A stretch of 64,000 nucleotides of DNA from Paenibacillus wynnii. GTDB lineage: Bacteria > Bacillota > Bacilli > Paenibacillales > Paenibacillaceae. The stretch is taken from NCBI RefSeq assembly GCF_030812855.1, contig NZ_JAUSTK010000003.1:186001-250000 (forward strand). The letters are read 5' to 3'. Below are positions 55,868 through 64,000 of the stretch, piece after piece (position 1 is the first letter of the stretch; each line of letters begins with the position of its first letter). The translations under genes were made by a program, and so were the position numbers. Under the pieces are notes generated by a model that was given only the letters and a program-made list of their open reading frames with translations, was not told where the DNA came from and made no database searches.

Positions 55868-57172
55868 TTATAGCTCCCGACGAAGCCCCTGATTATGACG
55901 AATCTTGATTTCATTTCCCTGTTCTGTAGCTTGGTAAAATACTCTTCTGGAAATAGCTTTAGGTAAATAATCCTGCTTCACATAATGACCGGGAAAATCA
56001 TGCGGATATTGATATCCTGCATGTCCTAACAGACTGGCTCCTTTGTAATGCGTATCTCGTAAATGCAGCGGAACCTCTGCCGATTTAATTTCATCGATAC
56101 TAGCCATAGCTCTGGAAATCGCCGTGACCACAGCGTTAGACTTCGGACTTTCCACCGCAAAAAGAATAGCCTGCACAATATTCAACCTCGCCTCCGGCCA
56201 GCCGTTATTCCGGTAAGCTTCAAGCGCACTTACAGCCTGAACCATAGCCTGTGGATTGGCAAGGCCGATATCCTCACTACTGGCTGCGATTAATCGGCGG
56301 ATGAAGGTCATCGGATCCATCCCAAGCTTTTCAACTGCATACAAGAACCAGAATAACGCAGCATCACTAGATCCACGAATACTTTTATGAAAAGCAGACA
56401 ACACATCATACTGCGTGGATTCATCCGCTTTAACAATCGGCCGCCGAATCGACTCTTCAGCTACCTCCAGGGTAATATGCACACTTCCATCATTCAACGG
56501 TGCTGTTGTGAGGGCAGCCAGCTCCAGCGCGTTCAGCGCACGGCGGATATCGCCGTTAGCCATGGTTGCTATATGCGTCAACGCTTCCTCATCCACTCGC
56601 AGGTCCATAAAACCCAGCCCTTTATCCTTATCCGTCAGCGCTCTCCTCATCGCAATCAAGCTGTGTTCACTCGTAAGCGACTCCAGCTGAAACAGCGTGG
56701 AACGACTCAAAAGAGCCCCGTTAACGTAGTGGAACGGATTCTCCGTAGTAGCCCCAATAAATATAATGGTGCCTTTCTCTACCGCTGGCAGTAAAGCATC
56801 CTGACGGGAGCTGTTAAAACGGTGCACCTCGTCCAGAAATAAGATGGTCTTGGAGCCGTATAGAGATTTGTTCGTTTGAGCCCGCTCAATAACTTCCCTT
56901 ACATCCTTAACAGAGGCTTCCACCGCATTGAGACGGACAAACTCAGCCTTGGTATGATGGGAGATAATATGAGCAAGTGTTGTTTTGCCGCAGCCCGGAG
57001 GGCCATATAGAAGAACAGAAGATACCTGATCGGCCTCAATGGCTCTTCGAAGCAGCTTGCCGCGGCCTATAATAAGTTCCTGACCAATATATTCATCAAG
57101 ATTGACCGGGCGCATCCGATCCGCAAGCAGCCGGCCGCCGCCCATATCTTCCCCTAAAGAGAATAAATCCAT
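55868..57172 (-). CDS. rarA: Replication-associated recombination protein A (RarA/MgsA)
   Basis: 434 residues. AAA+ clamp-loader-like ATPase: Walker A LYGPPGCGKTTLAH (near residue 57), Walker B ILFLDEVHRFN, sensor regions IFIGATTENPFHYVNGALLSR, then the tetramerisation domain typical of RarA/WRNIP1 (AAFIRRLIAASSEDIGLANPQAMVQ-like, YPHDFPGHYVKQDYLP). It acts at stalled replication forks. In Bacillus it is next to cymR (yrvN); here it is 8 kb away because the opp operon, mnmA and other genes intervene. Confidence 0.93.
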   Translation of the reverse strand: MDLFSLGEDMGGGRLLADRMRPVNLDEYIGQELIIGRGKLLRRAIEADQVSSVLLYGPPGCGKTTLAHIISHHTKAEFVRLNAVEASVKDVREVIERAQTNKSLYGSKTILFLDEVHRFNSSRQDALLPAVEKGTIIFIGATTENPFHYVNGALLSRSTLFQLESLTSEHSLIAMRRALTDKDKGLGFMDLRVDEEALTHIATMANGDIRRALNALELAALTTAPLNDGSVHITLEVAEESIRRPIVKADESTQYDVLSAFHKSIRGSSDAALFWFLYAVEKLGMDPMTFIRRLIAASSEDIGLANPQAMVQAVSALEAYRNNGWPEARLNIVQAILFAVESPKSNAVVTAISRAMASIDEIKSAEVPLHLRDTHYKGASLLGHAGYQYPHDFPGHYVKQDYLPKAISRRVFYQATEQGNEIKIRHNQGLRREL

Positions 57173-57232
57173 GTTTTCACTTCCTTGCTGTATTTACGAA
57201 TATCAAATATATATTATACAGGGAAAATTTAA

Positions 57233-57276
57233 AAAGAGCATGGCCTCGTCAACGGACGGTGCCATGCTCTTTCTCA
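57233..57276 (-). terminator. Terminator of the CD3324-like gene
   Basis: AAAGAGCATGGC / GCCATGCTCTTT stem and T-run on the minus strand, 9 bp after the stop. Confidence 0.85.
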
Positions 57277-57284
57277 AAGGCAAG

Positions 57285-57566
57285 CTAGCGATTTAATGCC
57301 AACCGCATTTTTGAGATAATTTTACGGAGGCTTTCCTCCGACAAATGATATTTCTGTTGTAGCTCCGGTAAAGAGCTTCCACTCCGGTATGAGCAGAAAA
57401 TTTCCTCATTGCGATTAGCAATTTCCTTACGAGAGCCGCTGTTTTCGCCCCATTTTACTCTTTGCTCCGTTTTTCTCGGGATGTATAATAATTCACCCTG
57501 GATGTAACCCTGAAGCTCTTCGAGCAGGCCAGGGGGAAGCACATCCTTTCCGTTTACGTAACTCAC
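57285..57566 (-). CDS. CD3324-like HTH protein
   Basis: 93 residues, GTG at 57566 with AAGGAGG upstream. The N-terminus MSYVNGKDVLPPGLLEELQGYIQGELLYIPR and the C-terminal helix-turn-helix ELQQKYHLSEESLRKIISKMRLAL match the CD3324 family of small proteins related to the Mor transcription activator of phage Mu. It probably binds DNA; its target is not known. An overlapping upstream frame (57493-57633, 46 residues) with a strong site precedes it. Confidence 0.7.
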   Translation of the reverse strand: MSYVNGKDVLPPGLLEELQGYIQGELLYIPRKTEQRVKWGENSGSRKEIANRNEEIFCSYRSGSSLPELQQKYHLSEESLRKIISKMRLALNR

Positions 57567-57633
57567 GTTGCGTTTCCTCCTTCAACAGGTGTGTCCCTTT
57601 ATGTCCGTCTACTGCATTGTTTGCAATATCCAC
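57493..57633 (-). CDS. Possible upstream frame overlapping the CD3324-like gene
   Basis: 46 codons from GTG at 57633, 8 bases after AAAGGAGG, ending inside the next gene in another frame. The protein is basic and low in hydrophobic residues and has no recognised family. It may be a translational coupling leader rather than a product of its own. Confidence 0.3.
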   Translation of the reverse strand: MDIANNAVDGHKGTHLLKEETQRELRKRKGCASPWPARRASGLHPG

Positions 57634-57683
57634 GTCACCTGCCTCCTTTCTCAGCTTCATATTTTGGTAAAAACCGTAATTTT

Positions 57684-57713
57684 ATTATATTAAACCCTTT
57701 GGTCAGATGTCTA
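57684..57713 (-). promoter_or_regulatory. Promoter upstream of the CD3324-like gene
   Basis: TAGACA and TATAAT 18 bp apart on the minus strand. Confidence 0.55.
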
Positions 57714-57743
57714 CATTAGAAACTCATACGTCTTATGAAATAA

Positions 57744-57761
57744 GGAGGCCTTTCGGCCTCC
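57744..57761. terminator. GC-rich hairpin
   Basis: GGAGGCC-TTTC-GGCCTCC. On the minus strand only TTATTT follows, so termination would be weak. Confidence 0.5.
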
Positions 57762-57774
57762 TCCGTTTAAGCGG

Positions 57775-57797
57775 GTATCCGTCTTAGACGGATACCA
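57775..57797. repeat. Palindrome overlapping a short frame
   Basis: GGTATCCGTCT-T-AGACGGATACC, 11-bp perfect arms. On the minus strand it covers the stop codon of the 10-codon frame at 57784-57816. Confidence 0.7.
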
Positions 57798-57816
57798 CCT
57801 CGTATACTGAAATCAT
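57784..57816 (-). CDS. Ten-codon frame with strong ribosome site
   Basis: ATG at 57816 follows GGAAGGAGG by 9 bases, reading MISVYEVVSV then stop. Two hairpins follow at once (57775-57797 and 57744-57761). This looks like a leader peptide, or the stub of a holin-like toxin whose N-terminus reads similarly (M.VYE....). No gene directly downstream is clearly attenuated. Confidence 0.35.
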   Translation of the reverse strand: MISVYEVVSV

Positions 57817-58032
57817 CTCAATCAGCCTCCTTCCAGAAGTGTTCTCGCCCGGCCGGACACTTATTATTAAGCCATAGGTACGGGGGAGTTACAAGTTCAA
57901 AAACAGTTATAACTGTTCTCCACCATGCATTCCGGACGATTCAAGCTAGAATAAAAGCCAGAATATAAGGCAGAGAATCAGCTTTCTTCACATCTAGTAC
58001 AGTAATGGTTGGATTAGATAAATAATTTGATA
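57817..58032. other. Intergenic region, nothing recognised beyond short stems
   Basis: Between the 10-codon frame and array D. AAGTGTTC..GGCCGGACACTT near 57838-57863 forms a weak stem. No gene seen. Confidence 0.4.
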
Positions 58033-58223
58033 AATAGCTGCATTTTATACAGTTATTTAGGGTCATATCCCCCAATATGTACTTTTAGTTGCACTTTATG
58101 CATTTAAAATCAGCCCGAGGCCGTCTTTTTATGAAATATCCGAGATATAGTTGCACATTGTACAACTAAACCTCCATAAGGGCAAAAACACTCCAATTTA
58201 GTTGCAGAATGTGCACTTATTTT
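58033..58223. repeat. Four-palindrome phased array, locus D (family 1)
   Basis: Palindromes centred at 58045, 58096, 58158 and 58209 (51, 62, 51 bp), with TTAGTTGCAC-type halves. Unlike A and C, the spacer sequences are not copies of other loci, so only the units and spacing are conserved. No gene. Confidence 0.85.
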
Positions 58224-58330
58224 GAAAAGTACACTAAGCCAAAGCTGCTTTTGACATTTTTTCGCACGATTTAATTGGGAATAGTGAGTATTAAGTTAGG
58301 CATTTGAGTTCTAATTTGTGATTTTGCTGT

Positions 58331-58376
58331 AAAAAAAGAACAGGGCATTCGGTTTACACCAATTGCCCTATTCTCA
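58331..58376 (-). terminator. helD terminator
   Basis: Minus-strand GAATAGGGCA / TGCCCTGTTC arms then T7. Confidence 0.85.
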
Positions 58377-58505
58377 TAGAGGTTACTTATAGGCTTGTTA
58401 AGTTCTTTTCGGGTTACTCTACAGATTACCTACTGATTACTTTACTGGTTACTTTACGAGCACCTTACTGATCTACTTGCTACTAAGAGGTTTAACACAC
58501 TTCTT

Positions 58506-60698
58506 TTACCGGACTTCGTCCACAGGCCACCCTGCAGCAGTCTCTACCGCCAGTGCGGCGGATTCCAAGTATGACGGCAGCTTTCCGCCTTGCAGAAGCC
58601 ACAGCTCGTGCAGCGCACGCGTACAGCCCACATACATCAGCTTCGCATCCCATGCGGTATCACCATAATGCTTCAAGTCGGCATCGGCTACAATCACGGC
58701 ATCAAACTCCAGACCTTTAGACAAATAGAGGGGAAGAACCGACAGTCCTCCCTTATATTCCGTCATGCTGCCATCGATCAGATGAATATCGCTGAAATGC
58801 TCCCTAAGTCTGGCATACAGTTCCTCTGCATCCTTAAGACTGCGTGTAAGCACTGCTACCGTTCGATACTCCCTGGTTGAAAGCAACTTAAGCGCAGAGG
58901 TTATATCCTCCATGCGCCCTTCCTCTGCCGAACTCTCTCGATAAGGAATCAATCGTACTGGATTACCGCTGCGGAATACGGGTACTGCAAGTAAGGAACT
59001 GCCTACACCTGCGGATAAAATTCCATTGGCAAAGTCAATAATCTCCATGGTGGAGCGGTAGCTTCGTGTAAGGGAATGATAGGCTGTATGCTCGGGAGCA
59101 AACAAGGACTGCATCTCATCCCAGGCATGGACACCCTTGTAGGCATGTATACCCTGCGATAAATCGCCGAGTATGGTGAAGGAATGACCTCGCACGAACA
59201 GATCCAGCACCGCAATTTGAAAGGGAGAGAAATCCTGGGCTTCATCGATCACGATATGATCAAATTTGATTACATCATCATTTCCGAATAACAGATAATG
59301 AATATATAATAACGGCGGCAGGTCCTCTTCGCGCAGATTCCCCTTTTTCAGATCACCGCGCGTCTCTTTCAAGACGCTTGCCGGAATAATTGCCGGCGGT
59401 TCGGCAGGCCAATCCTCCGGTGTTTTAACCGCCCGGAAAATTTGCTTGTAGATGGTCAACGGGTCGTATTTAGGCCATTTACCACTATACGCTTTTTCAC
59501 GCTGCGCTCCCATTTTCTTGCGGTCCTTAAGGATAGATGCCGAAGAGCATTTTTTCAGTTCCATTTCAATCCAGCGGTGAATTCTGGCCATAACACGCTC
59601 TTTGCGTTTGGCAGGGGGATAAGGGCTGTACTCCTCGTTATGCCAATGTAATATGGTTGCCCGCCGCAGAACTGCACCTTCCCATGGAGAGAAGTCTCCT
59701 GCAGGAACAGCACTATTTTCAAGCAGCTTCACACTCGATTCAATGATTTCCATTAGCAGCGTGGAGCCCTTGAATCTACCCGGTGTTTCATCTGTGATTT
59801 CAGGCAAGGCCCCTGACGCCTCAAACCAACGGTTCAGTGTTTCTGTGGTATCCTGCTGTGCCAGCGTAAGACCAAGTACATTTGACGCCCAGTCAGGGAA
59901 GGTGCTTTGCATAATATTCCCTACCCCGAGCTCCGGCAGCACATCCGAAATGTAATCAAGAAACATCCGATTTGGAGCAAAAATAATCATTCTCTCTGCC
60001 AATACCTGCTCTTTATACTGATAAAGTAAATAAGCTAGGCGGTGCAAAGCTACGGTTGTTTTTCCGCTCCCGGCAACACCTTGAATAATTAACGCAGTGT
60101 TCTTGGCAGCTCGAATAATCTTATCTTGTTCTTCTTGAATGGTGGAGACAATATCTCGCAGACGGTTGTCTTTGTTTTCTCCCAGACGATAGACTAGGAA
60201 TTCATCCGACACCGCTGGGGCATCACTTTCCCGGTTAAAAGTATCCGCCACCCGCTCCAGAATCTGTTTGCGGATGACCACGTTACGTTTCAGGTATACA
60301 AGCCCTTCTATTAGCCCGTCAGGGGCATCATAGGAGGCAGGTTCCGTCCCTCCGGTAAACGAATAGAACAGGCTTGCTACCGGTGCACGCCAGTCAATCA
60401 CCAGCGGACGGTCACTTACCTGTTCGCGATCTACACCAATTTTGCCAATATAAAGTGCCTTGCGTTCATCCTCATCACTGCCTTGAAAATCAAGCCGTCC
60501 AAAATAGGGCTCCTGCCTAAGCTTCGCCAGGTCTTTGCGCCTTTGATCCCGGGATGCTTCGAGTGCCTGTTCCGTATAATCATGCCCGGTATAAACCGGG
60601 GTACCACGGAGTTTCTCAAGGACACTGTCAATTTCCGTTAGCGCTCCATTCAGCCTGTCTTCTTCCTCTTGATAGGCACTTTGAAAGTTGTCCTCCAA
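58506..60698 (-). CDS. helD: HelD-like superfamily 1 helicase
   Basis: 730 residues, TTG at 60698, 9 bases after AGGAGG. The N-terminal coiled-coil arm (about 1-90) is followed by Walker A QGVAGSGKTTVALHR (near residue 210), Walker B IDEAQDFSPFQ (near 485), and late helicase motifs LTRSYRSTMEI and LSKGLEFDAVIVAD. In Bacillus HelD binds stalled RNA polymerase and recycles it from DNA. Length and the N-terminal arm separate it from UvrD/PcrA. A 66-bp tandem duplication lies just upstream of its ribosome site. Confidence 0.92.
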   Translation of the reverse strand: MEDNFQSAYQEEEDRLNGALTEIDSVLEKLRGTPVYTGHDYTEQALEASRDQRRKDLAKLRQEPYFGRLDFQGSDEDERKALYIGKIGVDREQVSDRPLVIDWRAPVASLFYSFTGGTEPASYDAPDGLIEGLVYLKRNVVIRKQILERVADTFNRESDAPAVSDEFLVYRLGENKDNRLRDIVSTIQEEQDKIIRAAKNTALIIQGVAGSGKTTVALHRLAYLLYQYKEQVLAERMIIFAPNRMFLDYISDVLPELGVGNIMQSTFPDWASNVLGLTLAQQDTTETLNRWFEASGALPEITDETPGRFKGSTLLMEIIESSVKLLENSAVPAGDFSPWEGAVLRRATILHWHNEEYSPYPPAKRKERVMARIHRWIEMELKKCSSASILKDRKKMGAQREKAYSGKWPKYDPLTIYKQIFRAVKTPEDWPAEPPAIIPASVLKETRGDLKKGNLREEDLPPLLYIHYLLFGNDDVIKFDHIVIDEAQDFSPFQIAVLDLFVRGHSFTILGDLSQGIHAYKGVHAWDEMQSLFAPEHTAYHSLTRSYRSTMEIIDFANGILSAGVGSSLLAVPVFRSGNPVRLIPYRESSAEEGRMEDITSALKLLSTREYRTVAVLTRSLKDAEELYARLREHFSDIHLIDGSMTEYKGGLSVLPLYLSKGLEFDAVIVADADLKHYGDTAWDAKLMYVGCTRALHELWLLQGGKLPSYLESAALAVETAAGWPVDEVR

Positions 60699-60715
60699 TT
60701 TCAGTTACCTCCTAA

Positions 60716-60846
60716 AAGTTTTGTTAGCTTAAGCTTCTGTGAGTTCTCTTCGTACAAAACTCGCTTCGAAAGCATAGCCATAAGTTTTGTTAGCTTAAGC
60801 TTCTGTGAGTCTCTCCGTACAAAACTCGCTTCGAAAGCATAGCCAT
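60716..60846. repeat. Tandem duplication, two 65-66 bp units
   Basis: Units 60716-60781 and 60782-60846 differ by one indel and two substitutions. Each contains an AGTTTTGT/ACAAAACT inverted pair and the palindrome AGCTTAAGCT. The 21-bp segment AAAACTCGCTTCGAAAGCAT and following base recurs in reverse at 7881-7901. It lies in the helD leader, directly upstream of the ribosome site. Confidence 0.9.
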
Positions 60847-60916
60847 ATCCCCTTCTTCCTTGGAACAAAAAGGATTCTCATTGTAGCATAGGAAGAAGAC
60901 AAATGCGAATATAACT

Positions 60917-62215
60917 CTATAGCAGAGCGTGTAGGATAAAATTCGCCAAAAACAGCCCGGCTATAACGTATAATGCTGCAGGAACCTCTTTACCGCGTTT
61001 CATTGCCAACTTTACGATCGGATAGGTGATAAAACCAAATGCCATCCCATCGACAATGCTGTAGGTGAAAGGAATCATTACCATGACCAGAAATGAAGGG
61101 AATACCTCGGTCATATCGTTGAAATCCATCTCCCGGACGCTTTGTACCATCAGTCCGCCGATAACAATCAGGATGGGTGCGATCGCACTATCCGGCACAT
61201 AAGTCAGCAGAGGAATAAATAGAAAGGTTGCCGCGAACAAAAGACCTGTGACCAGCGAGGTCAAGCCGGAGCGTCCACCCGCAGCAATACCTGCATTCGA
61301 TTCTGCGGCCGCTACAACGGGACTGCTACCGAACAAACCGGCTGCGATATTCGCAAGTGACAGAGCTCGCAGGCTGCTTTTGAAGCGTTCTGGACGATTT
61401 GCCAGCAAAGTCTGTGAAGCGATCAGTCCTATATTTTCAAATACAACAATCAGCAATAACAGAAATACGGCTATCCAGAATACCAGACTGACAACGTTGG
61501 TCCAGCCCATACCTATGAATACATCTCCGTATCCGGTGAACACATGTCCAGACTCCAGCTTTTCCGGTACATGACCGGCTCCAAGCAAATAGGCTAAACC
61601 CGTTCCAACCGCCATACTGATCAGCAGACCGCCGCGGGTCCCACGCACAAAAAGAACCAGTGCCAGAAGGAGGGTAACACAGGAAGTAATTACCTCAGGA
61701 TCACTGAAATGACCGATAGCCACAAAGGTTGTCCGGTGTGCAATCACAATACCGCTCTTTTGCAGCCCGATAAATGTTAGAAACAAACCGATGCCGACCG
61801 TAATCGCATGCTGAAGGTTAGGTGGAATGGCGTCGCTTAGAATGCGATATAGTGAAGTGAATGCCACAACCGCAAACAAGATGCCTGTTACAACAACTAC
61901 TGCCAGCGCCTCTCTCCAGTCCAGTTTCATGGAATGTACAAGAGTATATGTGAAAAAAGCGTTAATACCCATTCCTGGAACTACGATAATCGGTGTTTTA
62001 CCTCCAAAAGCCATCAGCAGACAACCGGTAATAGCGGTTAGGAGGGTAGCAACCATCCCCGCGCGCAGCGGCATTCCTGCATCATGCAGTATAGCGGCAT
62101 TAACCATTACAATATATACAGAAGCAAAATAGCTCAGAATTCCCGCTGCCCATTCCCGTTTCCAGTCATCTTCAGGCTCTAGACCAAGACTATTACGCCA
62201 AAAACTTGTCTTCAT
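60917..62215 (-). CDS. NCS2-family purine permease (AzgA/PbuG-like)
   Basis: 432 residues with about 12 membrane segments. The N-terminus GLEPEDDWKREWAAGILSYFASVYIVMVNAAIL, the VPGMGINAFFTY motif and the AAAESNAGIAAGGRSGLTSLVTG stretch identify the AzgA-like branch, which carries adenine, guanine or hypoxanthine. No purine riboswitch is visible upstream. Separate unit between helD and tcdA. Confidence 0.88.
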   Translation of the reverse strand: MKTSFWRNSLGLEPEDDWKREWAAGILSYFASVYIVMVNAAILHDAGMPLRAGMVATLLTAITGCLLMAFGGKTPIIVVPGMGINAFFTYTLVHSMKLDWREALAVVVVTGILFAVVAFTSLYRILSDAIPPNLQHAITVGIGLFLTFIGLQKSGIVIAHRTTFVAIGHFSDPEVITSCVTLLLALVLFVRGTRGGLLISMAVGTGLAYLLGAGHVPEKLESGHVFTGYGDVFIGMGWTNVVSLVFWIAVFLLLLIVVFENIGLIASQTLLANRPERFKSSLRALSLANIAAGLFGSSPVVAAAESNAGIAAGGRSGLTSLVTGLLFAATFLFIPLLTYVPDSAIAPILIVIGGLMVQSVREMDFNDMTEVFPSFLVMVMIPFTYSIVDGMAFGFITYPIVKLAMKRGKEVPAALYVIAGLFLANFILHALL

Positions 62216-62298
62216 TACTTCATACCTCCACTAATATTATGTTCGGCTAGACTATTATGCCATTAAAACGCCTACATCTTGCAGTATCCCAATGACCA

Positions 62299-62340
62299 TG
62301 AAAAAAAGGCGTGACAAACCGGATTCCGGCTGCACGCCCA
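62299..62340 (-). terminator. tcdA terminator
   Basis: GGGCGTG..CCGG / CCGG..CACGCC stem then T7 on the minus strand. Confidence 0.85.
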
Positions 62341-62383
62341 TAGGTCTATTTATTAATTTTTTATGCCTATACCAAGGCCTAGA

Positions 62384-63139
62384 TCACAAGCTGATACCAC
62401 CGGACTCCAGCAAATCACGCACCGCTACACTGACCATAATTAGGCCAGCTACCGGAGGCACGAATGAATTGCTGGCAGGAGGCTGTTTTGCTTTGCGTCT
62501 ATCCGGTGCATTCTCAGGAACGATTTTATCCGTAACATCCTGACGCGGTTTCATAGGAGCCTCGGTTGAGAATACAACCTTCACTCCTTTTTTGATGCCT
62601 TCCTTACGTAGCTTCTGACGAATGATTCTGGCAATAGGATCATAGGTAGTCTTGGAAATATCCGCAACTTGAAAGCGGGTCGGGTCCATTTTATTAGCAG
62701 CACCCATACTCGAAATCATTGGAATCCCCCGAGCCAGACATTCCTTGATCAAATGAACCTTATAGATAATCGTATCCGATGCATCAATTACATAATCCGG
62801 CTTGTATTTAAACAATTCCTCATAGGTCTCTTCGGTATAGAACATATTCAGTGCAATGGCTTCACATTCGGGATTAATCAGCTTGACGCGGTCAACCATT
62901 AAATCAGCCTTCTTCTGTCCTACCGTCGTAGTGAGAGCATGAATCTGGCGATTAATATTCGTAATGTCAACCGTGTCCTTATCAATCAGGATAATACGGC
63001 CGATACCCGTACGGGCTAAGGCTTCAACCGCTATACCTCCGACACCGCCAATACCGAGTACCGCGACTGTGCTGTTCTTCATAATCTCCAGACCTTCCGG
63101 TCCGAAAGCAAGTTCCGTTCGTGAGAACTGATGTAACAT
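62384..63139 (-). CDS. tcdA: tRNA threonylcarbamoyladenosine dehydratase TcdA
   Basis: 251 residues from ATG at 63139 (MLHQFSRTELAFGPEGLE), 9 bases after AAGGAGG; the frame to 63175 has no site. E1-like fold: nucleotide motif GIGGVGGIAVEALARTGIGRIILIDKD, then NRQIHALTTTVGQKK, a C-terminal membrane-near or dimer helix. It cyclises the t6A residue of tRNA at position 37 using ATP. It lies 61 bp after aspS, as in Bacillus (yrvM). Confidence 0.93.
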   Translation of the reverse strand: MLHQFSRTELAFGPEGLEIMKNSTVAVLGIGGVGGIAVEALARTGIGRIILIDKDTVDITNINRQIHALTTTVGQKKADLMVDRVKLINPECEAIALNMFYTEETYEELFKYKPDYVIDASDTIIYKVHLIKECLARGIPMISSMGAANKMDPTRFQVADISKTTYDPIARIIRQKLRKEGIKKGVKVVFSTEAPMKPRQDVTDKIVPENAPDRRKAKQPPASNSFVPPVAGLIMVSVAVRDLLESGGISL

Positions 63140-63200
63140 GAGGTACAACCTCCTTAAAAAGCATTGCCGAAGCATAATTTGCTTCGGCAGCTAAAATTGT

Positions 63201-64000
63201 TTATTTCTTTTCTTTTTCCGGTTTTGGGGCTAGCTTGATATGCAGTTGCTCCAATTGCAAGCTATCTACAGGCGACGGAGCATTCATCAACAGGTCGGTT
63301 GCACTCGCTGTTTTCGGGAATGCGATCGTTTCCCGTAGATTCGTACGTCCTGACAACAACATTACTAGACGGTCTAAGCCGAAGGCGATACCGCCGTGTG
63401 GAGGGGTACCATATTCAAAAGCATCCAGCAAGTAACCGAATTTCTCATAAGCTACTTCTTTGGAGAAGCCCAGAGCTTCGAACATTTTTTCTTGAACCTC
63501 ACGTTTGTATATCCGCATGGAGCCGCCACCGACCTCGTAGCCGTTCAGGACGATATCGTAAGCTTGAGCACGGATGGCACCCGGATCTGTTTCGAACAGA
63601 TGCAGATCCTCTTCACGAGGACGAGTGAACGGATGGTGTTCTGCTACATATCGTTTTTGATCTTCATCGTAGCCCAGCAACGGGAAGTCTGTCACCCAAG
63701 CGAATTTGAACACACTGTCGTCGATAAGACCAAGCTGACGGCCAATTTTAACACGTAGTGCGCCTAGAACGTCGGCTACAACCTTCTTAGTATCCGCAGA
63801 GAAGAGCAAGAGGTCGCCTTCTTCAGCACCTGTACGTTCCTTCACAGCGGCGATTTCTTCCTCAGAGAAGAATTTCACAATCGGTCCTTTGAATTCGCCG
63901 TCCTTCACTTGAATCCAAGCCAAACCTTTTGCACCGTAACGTGCAGCATAAGGTCCAAGTTCGTCAATTTCTTTACGGGTCCATGTACCGCAGCCTTTTG
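63201..64000 (-). CDS. aspS: Aspartyl-tRNA synthetase (3' part)
   Basis: The last 266 codons of a larger gene; the frame is open to the window edge, beyond the TTG at 63923 where a naive start would be placed. Visible: the GAD-insert region ([45 protein letters not shown]), class II motif 2/3 regions ([29 protein letters not shown] and [17 protein letters not shown]) and the bacterial C-terminus. It charges tRNA-Asp (or Asp and Asn). Followed by tcdA. Confidence 0.95.
   Translation of the reverse strand, partial: KGCGTWTRKEIDELGPYAARYGAKGLAWIQVKDGEFKGPIVKFFSEEEIAAVKERTGAEEGDLLLFSADTKKVVADVLGALRVKIGRQLGLIDDSVFKFAWVTDFPLLGYDEDQKRYVAEHHPFTRPREEDLHLFETDPGAIRAQAYDIVLNGYEVGGGSMRIYKREVQEKMFEALGFSKEVAYEKFGYLLDAFEYGTPPHGGIAFGLDRLVMLLSGRTNLRETIAFPKTASATDLLMNAPSPVDSLQLEQLHIKLAPKPEKEKK

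Noticed and set aside
62216..62291. Purine riboswitch before the NCS2 permease
   Set aside because: The short leader lacks the conserved riboswitch core; nothing resembling the three-way junction is seen.
63140..63200. 6S RNA between aspS and tcdA, as in Bacillus subtilis
   Set aside because: The gap is only 61 bp and holds a ribosome site, so there is no room.

Overview
The window reads as a chromosome segment of a spore-forming Gram-positive bacterium of the Bacillales, most probably a Paenibacillus. This is an inference from three things: spore genes (gpr, spoIIP), Bacillus-type gene order (comER / comEA-comEB-comEC ... holA / rpsT / gpr-spoIIP-yqxA-lepA-hemW-hrcA-grpE-dnaK-dnaJ, and aspS-tcdA-rarA-cymR-cysteine desulfurase-mnmA), and strong GGAGG ribosome sites with frequent GTG and TTG starts. 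Most genes lie on the minus strand.

Layout. 1-1.9 kb: the N-terminal end of an ABC exporter, divergent from an AraC-type regulator. 2.4-9.3 kb: an arabinose operon (araD-araB-araA-egsA/araM) followed upstream by its repressor araR, with three AraR-type operators. 9.5-10.6 kb: three small unknown or YfhD-like genes. 11.1-16.0 kb: the hrcA-grpE-dnaK-dnaJ heat-shock operon with a perfect CIRCE operator. 16-25.5 kb: a GNAT acetyltransferase, hemW, lepA, a yqxA-like gene, spoIIP and gpr, with rpsT on the plus strand, then holA. 25.8-33.4 kb: two ECF sigma/anti-sigma pairs bracketing a KDG-catabolism cluster (kdgA, kdgK, LacI-type regulator). 33.5-38.3 kb: comEC, comEB, comEA and comER. 38.4-41.3 kb: leuS with a T-box leader. 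41.3-44.8 kb: a permease, three small proteins and a cysteine desulfurase. 45.5-47.2 kb: a decayed IS1182-type element. 47.2-49.6 kb: cymR, mnmA and a lipoprotein. 49.8-55.5 kb: oppDFBCA. 55.9-63.1 kb: rarA, a CD3324-like protein, helD, a purine permease and tcdA. 63.2 kb to the right edge: the 3' part of aspS.

The most unusual signal is non-coding. Six intergenic loci each hold four imperfect palindromes whose centres are spaced 51, then 61-72, then 51 bp. Four loci use one palindrome (half-site like TTAGTTGCAC) and two use an unrelated one (half-site like TTTAGAGGGA), yet the geometry is shared. The longer middle gap takes values of 61, 62 or 72 bp, roughly whole helical-turn steps. Two of the loci (1.9-2.2 kb and 30.3-30.6 kb) are about 90% identical inverted copies over about 270 bp. 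These look like phased binding sites or structured-RNA/mobile elements, and I do not recognise them as a named family.

The second notable event is the IS1182-type copy. It has inserted into the loop of what was the cymR transcription terminator, is flanked by an 8-bp direct repeat, and carries two inactivating lesions in its transposase.
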